5,644 nucleotides of DNA from Methylococcaceae bacterium NSP1-2 (GCA_002256685.1 NQJH01000175.1:1-5644), one strand, 5' to 3'. Positions 1 through 5,644 are shown, counted from the first letter of the stretch. Made by a program: numbers and translations. Notes: generated by a model not told the origin, from the sequence alone.

Positions 1-327
1 GCGCGAGAATTAGCATACCGAGAAGCTCAACGTAATCCTGATATTCAAGAAGTCAGATTGAATGGTGTTTATTTATCCATACTGTTTAAAGGTGGGACTC
101 GTGGATTTAGAGGTTCGGTTCGGTTGGATGAACCTGGTACGCCTATTGACGGTGCTGGAAATAGTATGCCATCTGTACTTCCCGAAAAATATAAAGCTTT
201 AGGTAACGATAAATTGCTAATTTTTGCACCTGGTTACAATGATACCGAACGCCAAAATAAGATTGCGGATGAGGCAAAAGCCCGCTTTTTAGGTTTGTAC
301 TCCAGCACAGCACACTTAATTACTTAA
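1..327 (+). CDS. Hypothetical protein, C-terminal fragment (5' end outside window)
   Basis: The frame is open from base 1 to a TAA at 325-327, giving at least 108 residues with no stop, so the true start lies to the left of the window. A TTG at 58 could serve as an internal start, but the frame stays open upstream and reads as ordinary coding sequence (ARELAYREAQRNPDIQEVRL), so a longer protein is more likely. The visible part mixes short hydrophobic strands (VYLSILF), a glycine-rich stretch (KGGTRGFRGS) and a charged helical end (DEAKARFLGLY). I see no catalytic motif, cysteine pair or membrane segment, and I do not recognise the family. Its final 8 bases overlap the 3' end of the convergent LprI-like gene, so no separate terminator fits between them. 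That this is a real gene is fairly safe; its function is unknown. Confidence 0.6.
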   Translation, partial: ARELAYREAQRNPDIQEVRLNGVYLSILFKGGTRGFRGSVRLDEPGTPIDGAGNSMPSVLPEKYKALGNDKLLIFAPGYNDTERQNKIADEAKARFLGLYSSTAHLIT

Positions 328-697
328 GTCGTTTTTTAAGAACAGCTATACGGCTATCAGTGAGGCGGGTACGGCATGAGTCATAAAAGCCGCTCCATCC
401 TGTACCCTGCATATCAGCAGTTTCAGTCTCACAGGTTTTATCACGATGCGAAATCCATCTTAACTCGTCTTTAGTAAGTACTTTCTTTTCAGTAGCCGTC
501 AGTTTGCTACGAAGTTGTTGATAGGTCTTGTTCAATTTGGCATCGGCAGCTTGAAAGCCTAGACCTGCACAGTAGTTCTGCATTGGTGTGGCTGTTTCTA
601 ATGGGTCGCATTCGGATTCCAGTCCTTCTGCTGCTAAAGATAAAGAGCTTAGCGTTAAACAAGCAACGGAAATAACTATTTTGAATGTGTGCTTCAT
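320..697 (-). CDS. LprI/DUF1311 family periplasmic protein (lysozyme inhibitor LprI-like)
   Basis: This encodes a 125-residue exported protein. Residues 1-22 form a signal peptide: MKHTFK, a hydrophobic core, then S-L-A before a probable cleavage at A22/A23. The mature part has four cysteines (C30, C43, C89, C108) in the spacing of the LprI N-terminal domain: a Cys followed by MQNYCA, an AD.KLN..Y..L helix, W..HRD..C, then C...LTDSR near the end. The cysteines probably form two disulfides in the periplasm. The family is named after a mycobacterial lysozyme inhibitor lipoprotein, but most members are uncharacterised, so inhibitor activity here is only inferred. I chose the ATG at 695-697; a longer reading from TTG at 727 would add ten residues ahead of the signal peptide and start inside the terminator. 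There is no clear Shine-Dalgarno sequence before the ATG. The gene lies downstream of secA on the same strand, behind a terminator, and its 3' end overlaps the plus-strand gene at the left edge. Confidence 0.82.
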   Translation of the reverse strand: MKHTFKIVISVACLTLSSLSLAAEGLESECDPLETATPMQNYCAGLGFQAADAKLNKTYQQLRSKLTATEKKVLTKDELRWISHRDKTCETETADMQGTGWSGFYDSCRTRLTDSRIAVLKKRLK

Positions 698-725
698 AGT
701 AATTAAGTAAATTAGATTAACAGGC

Positions 726-756
726 AAAAAAAAGGGAGCTTTAAGCTCCCTTTTTT
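726..756 (-). terminator. Intrinsic terminator downstream of secA (bidirectional in form)
   Basis: A perfect 7-bp stem GGGAGCT/AGCTCCC (734-740 with 744-750) closes a three-base loop. It is flanked by eight A residues on the left and six T residues on the right. Read on the minus strand this is GC-rich stem plus a run of eight U, a textbook rho-independent terminator 14 bases beyond the secA locus stop at 770. Read on the plus strand it also ends in six U, so it could stop transcription in either direction. The minus-strand role is the one supported by the neighbouring genes. Confidence 0.9.
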
Positions 757-769
757 GTTTATCAGTGAG

Positions 770-1018
770 TTACTCTTCGTGACTTAACTTACCATGGCAT
801 TGCTTGAACTTCTTGCCTGAACCACAAGGACAAGGATCGTTACGTCCTATTTTATGGGCTTCACGAACAAACGGATGCTCCGATTCGTCGTCTTCATGCT
901 CTTCGTCATTTTCAGTCGCTAGTAATGATTGCTCATAGGCATCTAGCGTCGGTGCGGGTGCGTGGTCGAAGTGCATTTCTCTAGGGGCTTGTTGTTGCTC
1001 ATCCAGCTCCTGTACCTC
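770..1018 (-). pseudogene. secA: secA 3' fragment: C-terminal linker and zinc-binding tail, out of frame with the main secA ORF
   Basis: Reading from about 1018 to the TAA at 770-772 gives 82 residues that are clearly the end of SecA. They start with EVQELDEQQQAPREM, continue through an acidic linker (ENDEEHEDDESE) and finish with KIGRNDPCPCGSGKKFKQCH, the CxCx8CH zinc motif. In the family this tail binds zinc and docks the chaperone SecB. It lies one frame away from the 833-residue main ORF, so it is not translated as part of SecA unless the frame is corrected. The open frame extends upstream to an ATG at 1069, but the 17 residues there are the wrong-frame reading of the main ORF and that start is spurious. 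The tail itself has no stop and keeps all zinc ligands, so the break is recent or an artefact. Restoring the frame would give about 909 residues, close to the 901 of E. coli SecA. Confidence 0.85.
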
Positions 1019-3500
1019 TTTCGTATTTGATGTCTTCCAGCAACGTGGTGAACATTTCAAAGGCTTCACGTTTGTATTCTTGCTTGGGGTCTTTTTGTGC
1101 GTAACCGCGTAAATAGATACCTTGACGCAAATAATCCATTGCTAACAAATGTTCTTTCCAACTGTTGTCCAACACTTGCATCATCACTGATTTTTCAAAA
1201 TGTTGTAACACCGATTTGCCGCCAGCAATTTGCTCTTCTTTTTCGCGGTGATTTTGTTCAAGAATGTCGATAATACGATGGCGTAGTGCCTCTTCTGACA
1301 GATTGTGATTGTCATCGAGCATTTTCTGTACAGCAACTTCAACATTAAATTCATGCTGTAAATGCTCTTCTAAGCCTTTAATATCCCACTGTTCCACCAT
1401 TGTTTTAGCAGGAATGTATTGGGTAATGACATTGTTGACCACATCGGCGCGTATTGCACTGATAATGTCAGAAATTTCTTCTGCTGCCATCAGTTCATTC
1501 CGTTGTGCGTAAATGACTTTACGTTGATCATTTGCCACGTCGTCATACGCTAGAATTTCTTTACGCACATCAAAGTTACGCGCTTCAACTTTACGTTGCG
1601 CATTTTCAATGGAACGCGTGACCCAAGGATGTTCAATGGCTTCACCGTTGCCCATACCGAGTTTCTGCATTAAACCTGCAACCCGCTCAGAGGCAAAAAT
1701 ACGCATTAAGTCATCTTGTAGCGATAAGTAGAAACGCGTAGAACCAGGATCGCCTTGACGACCTGAACGCCCTCTTAATTGGTTATCGATACGACGCGAT
1801 TCATGACGTTCTGAACCGATAACATGCAAACCACCACTTGCAATAACTTTATTATGTCTATCTAACCACGCGCCGCGTACACGCGCTTTGTCTTCGTCAC
1901 TGGCATCTTCACCTAGAGCTTTTAATTCCGCTTCTAAATTACCACCCAGTACAATGTCAGTGCCTCGACCTGCCATGTTAGTGGCAATCGTTACGGCATA
2001 GGGCATACCTGCTTGTTCAACAATATGAGCTTCGCGTTCATGTTGTTTTGCATTGAGAACTTCATGTTTAACGCCCTGCGCTTGCAATAATGCAGACAGG
2101 CGTTCAGAATTTTCAATGGAAGTTGTTCCCACTAACACAGGCTGTCCGCGTGTCACACATTTTTTAATATCATCGGCAACGGCTTGATATTTTTCATCGG
2201 TAGTGAGGAAAATCACATCACCTAAATCTCGACGAATCATATCGCGATGAGTCGGGATAATGACCACTTCCAAACCGTAAATTGAATTTAATTCGAAGGC
2301 TTCGGTATCCGCTGTTCCTGTCATACCTGACAGTTTTTCGTATAAACGGAAATAATTTTGGAAAGTGATAGAGGCTAAGGTTTGGTTTTCATTATTAATC
2401 GTCACGCCTTCTTTGGCTTCGATGGCTTGATGCAGCCCTTCTGACCAACGACGACCGGGCATAACACGACCCGTAAATTCGTCAACAATAATCACTTCAT
2501 TATCGGCAACAATATAATCCACATCTCTTTTGAATAAGGCATGAGCGCGTAATGACGCATTCAAATAGTGCATTAAGCGAATATTTGCCGCGCTGTATAA
2601 GCTAGTGCCTTCTACCATTAAGCCATGTTCAACCATTAAGCGTTCAACGTGTTCATGACCTGATTCAGTGAGATAAGCTTGGCGGACTTTTTCATCAATG
2701 ATGTAGTCACCGACTTCGCCGACGGTATTGCCTTCTTTATCATTTTCTTTTTCTTGTTTCTTCAGAAAAGGAATAATGCCGTTAGCTTTAATATAAACTT
2801 CGGTACTTTCTTCGGTAGGACCCGAAATAATCAGCGGCGTGCGGGCTTCGTCAATCAGGATTGAATCGACTTCATCGACGATAGCAAAACTTAAATCACG
2901 TTGGACTTTTTGCTCCAACGTGTATTCCATATTGTCACGCAAATAATCAAAACCAAATTCGTTATTTGTTCCATAAGTAATATCGGCAGCGTAGGCTTGG
3001 CGGCGTTCGCTTTTATCCATTTGGCTGATAATGACCCCTGTGGTCATGCCCAGAAACGCATACAGCTTGCCCATCCATTCAGCATCACGCTTTGCTAAAT
3101 AATCATTCACCGTTACCACATGAACACCGCGTTCGGGTAAGGCATTGAGATAAGCCGCTAAAGTTGCCATTAAGGTTTTACCCTCGCCGGTTTTCATTTC
3201 AGCAATTTTGCCTTCATTTAAAATCATGCCGCCAATTAACTGCACATCAAAATGACGCATACCGAAAACCCGCGTAGAGGCTTCTCTTACAGCGGAAAAC
3301 GCATCTGGAATTAAGTCGTCCAGAGTTTCGCCTTGCGCTAGACGACCACGAAACTCCTGCGTTTTTGCTGCTAACGCCGCATCAGATAGTTTTTCGTATT
3401 CGGAAGCTAAGGCATTGATCTGTTTGACCTGCTTCATTTTCTTTTTGATAAGCCTATCGTTACGGCTTCCTACAACAAACTTAACCAGTTTACCCAACAT
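999..3500 (-). CDS. secA: Protein translocase subunit SecA (ATPase), frameshifted near its C-terminus
   Basis: SecA is the peripheral ATPase that drives preproteins through SecYEG. The 833-residue ORF aligns by eye with E. coli SecA from residue 1. It starts MLGKLVKF followed by GSRNDR, has Walker A MKTGEGKT at about 102-109, Walker B DEVD at about 209-212 and DEARTPLIISGP just after. The preprotein cross-linking domain follows at about 220-375, then the second motor domain with ATNMAGRGTDIVLGG near 505-519 and RRIDNQLRGRSGRQGD near 575. The helical scaffold/two-helix-finger region follows with YLRQGIYLRGYAQKDPKQ. After IKYE at residue 827 the frame is lost and the protein ends RGTGAG-stop, without the roughly 80-residue linker and zinc tail encoded just downstream in another frame. 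The ATG at 3498-3500 is supported by GGAAG five bases upstream and by family N-terminal agreement. In E. coli the extreme C-terminal tail is not essential for core translocation, so the truncated product could still work, but without tail-dependent SecB binding. Confidence 0.95.
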   Translation of the reverse strand: MLGKLVKFVVGSRNDRLIKKKMKQVKQINALASEYEKLSDAALAAKTQEFRGRLAQGETLDDLIPDAFSAVREASTRVFGMRHFDVQLIGGMILNEGKIAEMKTGEGKTLMATLAAYLNALPERGVHVVTVNDYLAKRDAEWMGKLYAFLGMTTGVIISQMDKSERRQAYAADITYGTNNEFGFDYLRDNMEYTLEQKVQRDLSFAIVDEVDSILIDEARTPLIISGPTEESTEVYIKANGIIPFLKKQEKENDKEGNTVGEVGDYIIDEKVRQAYLTESGHEHVERLMVEHGLMVEGTSLYSAANIRLMHYLNASLRAHALFKRDVDYIVADNEVIIVDEFTGRVMPGRRWSEGLHQAIEAKEGVTINNENQTLASITFQNYFRLYEKLSGMTGTADTEAFELNSIYGLEVVIIPTHRDMIRRDLGDVIFLTTDEKYQAVADDIKKCVTRGQPVLVGTTSIENSERLSALLQAQGVKHEVLNAKQHEREAHIVEQAGMPYAVTIATNMAGRGTDIVLGGNLEAELKALGEDASDEDKARVRGAWLDRHNKVIASGGLHVIGSERHESRRIDNQLRGRSGRQGDPGSTRFYLSLQDDLMRIFASERVAGLMQKLGMGNGEAIEHPWVTRSIENAQRKVEARNFDVRKEILAYDDVANDQRKVIYAQRNELMAAEEISDIISAIRADVVNNVITQYIPAKTMVEQWDIKGLEEHLQHEFNVEVAVQKMLDDNHNLSEEALRHRIIDILEQNHREKEEQIAGGKSVLQHFEKSVMMQVLDNSWKEHLLAMDYLRQGIYLRGYAQKDPKQEYKREAFEMFTTLLEDIKYERGTGAG

Positions 3501-3505
3501 GCTTT

Positions 3506-3510
3506 CTTCC
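3506..3510 (-). promoter_or_regulatory. Ribosome binding site of secA
   Basis: GGAAG on the minus strand lies five bases upstream of the secA ATG, a normal spacing. It supports the chosen start, which also matches the N-terminus of E. coli SecA. Confidence 0.7.
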
Positions 3511-3545
3511 AGTGTGACTTTAGTAAATGATTGAAAAGGTGGGCG

Positions 3546-3575
3546 ATTATATACTGTCTACGCCTTGAGTGACAG
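3546..3575 (-). promoter_or_regulatory. Probable sigma70 promoter of secA
   Basis: On the minus strand a perfect -10 box TATAAT (3546-3551) lies 18 bases downstream of CTGTCA (3570-3575), which matches four of six bases of the TTGACA -35 consensus. Transcription would begin near 3539, giving a leader of about 40 bases before the secA ATG. That leaves no room for a SecM-like regulatory leader peptide such as the one upstream of E. coli secA. Confidence 0.6.
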
Positions 3576-3795
3576 ATAAAAGCCCGTGTATTTGCACTTT
3601 GCCCGCTATGATATAGTGATGTTTGTGGTAATAAACAAGGTAACGCGTTTTAATTTTGTAGACTTAGGTCTTCGTAAACTGCACAATTTGAATGCTATTT
3701 TTATAAGCCGCAGGGTGTTGGGATCACTCATAACATAATAAATACCCCAGCTTGATTGATTACCTTGAGTAAATCACAGATCACCTGTATTTGAT

Positions 3796-3804
3796 TGATA
3801 TAAT
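3796..3804 (+). promoter_or_regulatory. Extended -10 promoter element upstream of the DUF502 gene
   Basis: The bases TGATATAAT form a perfect TATAAT hexamer (3799-3804) preceded by the TGn extended -10 motif. No good -35 box lies 16-18 bases upstream, which is tolerated by extended -10 promoters. Transcription would start near 3811, right at the Shine-Dalgarno sequence, giving a leader of only about 11 bases. The true promoter may therefore lie further upstream, and this match may be chance in AT-rich DNA. Confidence 0.42.
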
Positions 3805-3810
3805 ATAAAG

Positions 3811-3815
3811 AGGAG
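3811..3815 (+). promoter_or_regulatory. Ribosome binding site of the DUF502 gene
   Basis: AGGAG, within the purine run AAAGAGGAGAGA, ends six bases before the ATG at 3822. This strong, well-spaced Shine-Dalgarno sequence fixes the start of the gene. Confidence 0.85.
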
Positions 3816-3821
3816 AGAACA

Positions 3822-4412
3822 ATGCACGAATTAATTAAAAAACTATTAAATTACTTCCTAATCGGTGTTTTCGCGATTATTCCTATTGTTATCGTGTTGC
3901 AGATTATTATCTTTGTTAAAGGACTCATATCGGACTTATTTCGCGCCGTTTCGGTTTTTTCTGACAGTAATGTTTATACCGTACTTATTTTCATCATCAG
4001 TTTTGCGCTACTGGCTTGGATAGGACACACCATTGCCCAAAAAGGTGGTTCTTGGGTTATTAAAACATTTGACTTTGTTATCGATAGAATTCCTTTATTG
4101 AACACTATTTACCGCGTCACCAAAAAAGTCATCAATATGTTTTTGTCACACGACCAAGCTATTGCCAAAGAAGTAGTGTACGTTGAATACCCAAAAGAAG
4201 GAGTTTGGGTGCCTGCTTATGTGACCAACCGCCAAGATAACAAATATATATTATTTATTCCGACCTCACCCAATCCCACCTCTGGCTTTACTGTCATTGT
4301 CGATAAATCAAAAGTCATCAAATCTACGATGGATATTGAACAAGCCACCAGTTTTATTGTTAGCGTGGGTGTCGATTTCGATAAAGCCTCCGAAGTCAAT
4401 CAATTACCTTAA
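3822..4412 (+). CDS. DUF502 domain-containing inner-membrane protein
   Basis: This 196-residue protein carries the conserved features of the DUF502 family. Two membrane segments lie at about residues 11-34 (YFLIGVFAIIPIVIVLQIII) and 52-70 (VLIFIISFALLAWIG), with a short loop between. A conserved amphipathic stretch follows, with DRIPLLNTIYRVTKKV at about 88-103. The C-terminal soluble domain has VEYPKEGVW, then FIPTSPNPTSGF, then a final S-V-G-V-D strand. The family is widespread in bacteria and usually about 200 residues, so this copy looks complete. Its biochemical role is not established, and I infer only that it is an inner-membrane protein. The start is fixed by the AGGAG six bases upstream. 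It is divergent from secA and is followed after 11 bases by a small lipoprotein gene on the same strand, which suggests a two-gene operon. Confidence 0.9.
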   Translation: MHELIKKLLNYFLIGVFAIIPIVIVLQIIIFVKGLISDLFRAVSVFSDSNVYTVLIFIISFALLAWIGHTIAQKGGSWVIKTFDFVIDRIPLLNTIYRVTKKVINMFLSHDQAIAKEVVYVEYPKEGVWVPAYVTNRQDNKYILFIPTSPNPTSGFTVIVDKSKVIKSTMDIEQATSFIVSVGVDFDKASEVNQLP

Positions 4413-4423
4413 AAGAGCAAACC

Positions 4424-4666
4424 ATGAAATTAATAAGCCCGATAATAGCCATACTGGTGTTAGTTACTAGTACCGCTTGCAGTAAAGAAGAACCTCAAAC
4501 AGAACCGCCTAAAGCTGACGCATCTGGTATCACTGGTATTATACATAATGAGAATGGACGTATAGACAGTGCCAAAAAAACCTTAGAGGATTCCAAGCAA
4601 ATCAATCAAGTGATTATGGATTCTGCTGCACAACAACGCGAAAGCATAGAAAAAACCCAACAATAG
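4424..4666 (+). CDS. Small putative lipoprotein of unknown function
   Basis: This 80-residue protein begins with MKLISP and a hydrophobic stretch (IIAILVLV), followed by S-T-A-C with the cysteine at residue 19. That is a plausible signal peptidase II lipobox, although serine at -3 is less usual than leucine. Residue +2 is serine, which would favour sorting to the outer membrane in a gammaproteobacterium. After a short acidic, proline-containing linker (KEEPQTEPPKADAS), residues from about 45 to the end are highly polar, lack proline and glycine, and look helical or coiled-coil-like, rich in K, E, Q and S. I do not recognise the family. It lies 11 bases after the DUF502 stop with only a weak AAGAG-like ribosome binding site, so it is probably co-transcribed with that gene. 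A strong hairpin follows its stop by eight bases. Confidence 0.72.
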   Translation: MKLISPIIAILVLVTSTACSKEEPQTEPPKADASGITGIIHNENGRIDSAKKTLEDSKQINQVIMDSAAQQRESIEKTQQ

Positions 4667-4673
4667 CGAACCC

Positions 4674-4706
4674 TGCGCTGGAATTCGCTTTGCTTATTCC
4701 AGCGCA
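4674..4706. terminator. Strong 11-bp hairpin between convergent genes (possible terminator without a U tract)
   Basis: TGCGCTGGAAT (4674-4684) pairs perfectly with ATTCCAGCGCA (4696-4706) around an 11-base loop. It occupies the 59-bp gap between the lipoprotein gene and the convergent GspE/PilB-like gene, where a shared terminator is expected. On the plus strand it is followed by AAAACTG, and on the minus strand by GGGTTCGC, so neither side has the U run of a classical intrinsic terminator. It may instead protect mRNA 3' ends, act with Rho, or be one copy of a dispersed palindromic repeat. Confidence 0.5.
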
Positions 4707-4725
4707 AAAACTGTCCGCCTTAGCT

Positions 4726-5644
4726 TCAAAACTCAATGGTTTCAGGCGCGACGCGTATCATTTCATCAATACTGGTTAAACCAGCGGCTACTTTTTCAGC
4801 AGCACTCAAGCGTAACGGGCGCATCCCTTCAATAATCGCTTGTTTTTGCAGGGCGGTGTTATCACAATCGGCGGTCATTAATTTTTTTAGGGCAGGGGAA
4901 TTAACCAGTATTTCATAAATACCAATTCTGCCTAAATACCCTGTCTGGCGACACTCTAAACAGCCAACAGCTTGATAAACTTGTTCGGGTTTTTTGGCTT
5001 TAAACGGCGCGATTAAACTAAACCATTCTTCATCTTCAATAGTGACGGGGTTTTTACAAGACTTACACAATATCCGTAATAAGCGTTGCGCCATTACGCC
5101 TAATATTGTCTGTTGAATTAAATAATCAGGCACACCCAGATTTAATAAGCGCGTGATTGCTGAGGGGGCATTATTGGTATGCAGGGTAGAAAACACTAAA
5201 TGCCCTGTCAGTGAGGCTTGTATCGCCATTTCAGCGGTTTCTAAATCTCGAATTTCGCCGACCATAATAATGTCGGGGTCTTGACGCATTAGGGTGCGAA
5301 TGCCACTGGCAAAGGTTAGCCCAATATTCGGTTGCACCTGCATTTGGTTAAAACTGGGTTCGATTTGTTCAATTGGGTCTTCAACAGTACAAAGATTCAC
5401 TTCTGAGGTAGCAAGGTGTTTTAGTGTGGAATACAGCGTGGTGGTTTTACCTGAACCGGTTGGACCTGTGACTAAAATAATGCCGTGCGAATGTTGAATT
5501 ATTTTGTTCCAAATCGCCTGTTCATTGCTATTGAAACCCAGCTGTTGATAATTACGCAATAACACTTCAGGATCAAAAATACGCATGACGATTTTTTCAC
5601 CAAACGCGGTGGGCATGGTGGACAACCGTAATTCAATTTCTAAG
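4726..5644 (-). CDS. GspE/PulE/PilB family secretion or type IV pilus assembly ATPase, C-terminal part (5' end outside window)
   Basis: The frame is open through the right edge; the residues before the TTG at 5623-5625 read LEIELR, continuing the family's typical ELRLSTMPTAFGEK, so that TTG is not the start. About 305 residues are visible, the ATPase half of a protein usually 550-600 long. Counting from that TTG codon, Walker A GPTGSGKT is at 54-61, the Asp box VEDPIEQ at 81-87, Walker B with IIMVGEIRD at 119-127, and the His box STLHTNNAPSAITRL at 146-160. A four-cysteine zinc module follows: C187/C190 (LCKSC) and C222/C225 (CLEC), then RQTGYLGRIGIYEIL. This zinc module marks the assembly ATPases (GspE, PilB) rather than the retraction ATPase PilT. 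Such hexameric motors act on the cytoplasmic face of the inner membrane to power pilus or pseudopilus assembly. Without the N-terminal domains or neighbouring gsp/pil genes I cannot decide between PilB and GspE. The stop is TGA at 4726-4728. Confidence 0.92.
   Translation of the reverse strand, partial: LEIELRLSTMPTAFGEKIVMRIFDPEVLLRNYQQLGFNSNEQAIWNKIIQHSHGIILVTGPTGSGKTTTLYSTLKHLATSEVNLCTVEDPIEQIEPSFNQMQVQPNIGLTFASGIRTLMRQDPDIIMVGEIRDLETAEMAIQASLTGHLVFSTLHTNNAPSAITRLLNLGVPDYLIQQTILGVMAQRLLRILCKSCKNPVTIEDEEWFSLIAPFKAKKPEQVYQAVGCLECRQTGYLGRIGIYEILVNSPALKKLMTADCDNTALQKQAIIEGMRPLRLSAAEKVAAGLTSIDEMIRVAPETIEF

Larger units (their letters stand above)
3501..3821. other. Divergent intergenic region between secA and the DUF502 gene
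   Basis: This 321-bp stretch separates the two divergent genes. The secA promoter is in its left part (3546-3575), and an extended -10 and ribosome binding site for the DUF502 gene are at its right end. The middle, about 3580-3795, is AT-rich. I see no tRNA, recognisable riboswitch, strong hairpin or terminator in it. The only open frame of note runs from ATG 3619 to a TAA at 3736-3738 on the plus strand (39 codons). It has no Shine-Dalgarno sequence and no recognisable similarity, so I do not call it a gene. Confidence 0.6.

Noticed and set aside
323..340. Short inverted repeat CTTAA/TTAAG as a terminator for the left-edge gene
   Set aside because: It is five AT-rich pairs only and lies inside the coding sequence of the LprI-like gene, so it would form a very weak hairpin.
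999..1040. Programmed +1 frameshifting to join the secA frames, prompted by an AGGAG-like sequence before the TGA
   Set aside because: The conserved tail sequence begins before the AGGAG, so the shift would have to occur earlier, around GAA AGA, where the P-site tRNA could not re-pair in the +1 frame. About 14 family residues are also missing, which fits a deletion and not recoding. SecA is not known to use recoding.
770..1069. Separate 99-residue SEC-C motif protein
   Set aside because: Its first 17 residues are the wrong-frame reading of the SecA C-terminal helix (FEMFTTLLEDIKYE) and the rest is the SecA tail itself, so it is a broken piece of secA and not an independent gene.
1309..3098. 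Several plus-strand ORFs of 60-70 codons inside secA (1309-1512, 2679-2864, 2901-3098)
   Set aside because: They lie antisense within the well-conserved secA coding region, lack ribosome binding sites and have translations typical of antisense reading.
3511..3545. SecM-type arrest peptide upstream of secA
   Set aside because: The predicted secA leader is only about 40 bases and contains no open frame with a start, so a SecM-like gene is not present here.
3619..3738. 39-codon plus-strand ORF in the secA/DUF502 intergenic region
   Set aside because: There is no Shine-Dalgarno sequence or recognisable similarity, and an ORF of this length is expected by chance.
4217..5497. Antisense ORFs within the DUF502 gene (4217-4399) and the GspE/PilB gene (4736-4918, 5294-5497)
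   Set aside because: Each is fully contained in a strongly supported gene on the other strand and shows no protein features of its own.

Overview
This window is a compact chromosomal housekeeping segment from a Gram-negative bacterium, most likely a gammaproteobacterium. The SecA protein is close to the E. coli form along its whole length (SRNDR N-terminus, DEVD Walker B, CPCGSGKK zinc tail). The DNA looks AT-leaning (roughly low-40s % GC by eye). A GspE/PilB-type ATPase and an LprI-type periplasmic protein fit the same assignment. A sulfur-oxidiser lineage such as Thiotrichales/Beggiatoaceae is possible, but that is only a guess from base composition and gene content.

Layout from left to right. 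A plus-strand gene of unknown function enters from the left edge and stops at 327. Its last 8 bases overlap the end of a convergent minus-strand gene for a secreted LprI/DUF1311-like protein (320-697). A clean bidirectional-looking intrinsic terminator (726-756) separates that gene from secA, which fills 770-3500 on the minus strand. A 321-bp intergenic region (3501-3821) holds the secA promoter and, on the other strand, an extended -10 element and a strong ribosome binding site for a DUF502 two-TM membrane protein (3822-4412). A small predicted lipoprotein (4424-4666) follows 11 bp later, probably in the same operon. An 11-bp perfect hairpin (4674-4706) lies between it and the convergent C-terminal part of a GspE/PilB-family secretion/pilus ATPase, which runs off the right edge.

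The notable event is in secA. The reading frame breaks near 1019-1021, so the main ORF ends after 833 residues with a six-residue out-of-frame tail. The normal C-terminal linker and zinc-binding tail continue intact in another frame down to 770. Set beside E. coli SecA from memory, about 14 residues are also missing at the same point, so a single deletion of about 41 bp would explain both the gap and the frameshift. This is either a recent real mutation giving a SecA without its SecB-binding tail, or a sequence/assembly error.

Functionally the window is dominated by the cell envelope: protein export (SecA), a periplasmic inhibitor-like protein, a membrane protein with a lipoprotein partner, and a type II secretion/type IV pilus motor. 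I see no mobile element, CRISPR array, tRNA or rRNA, and no convincing new multi-gene system.
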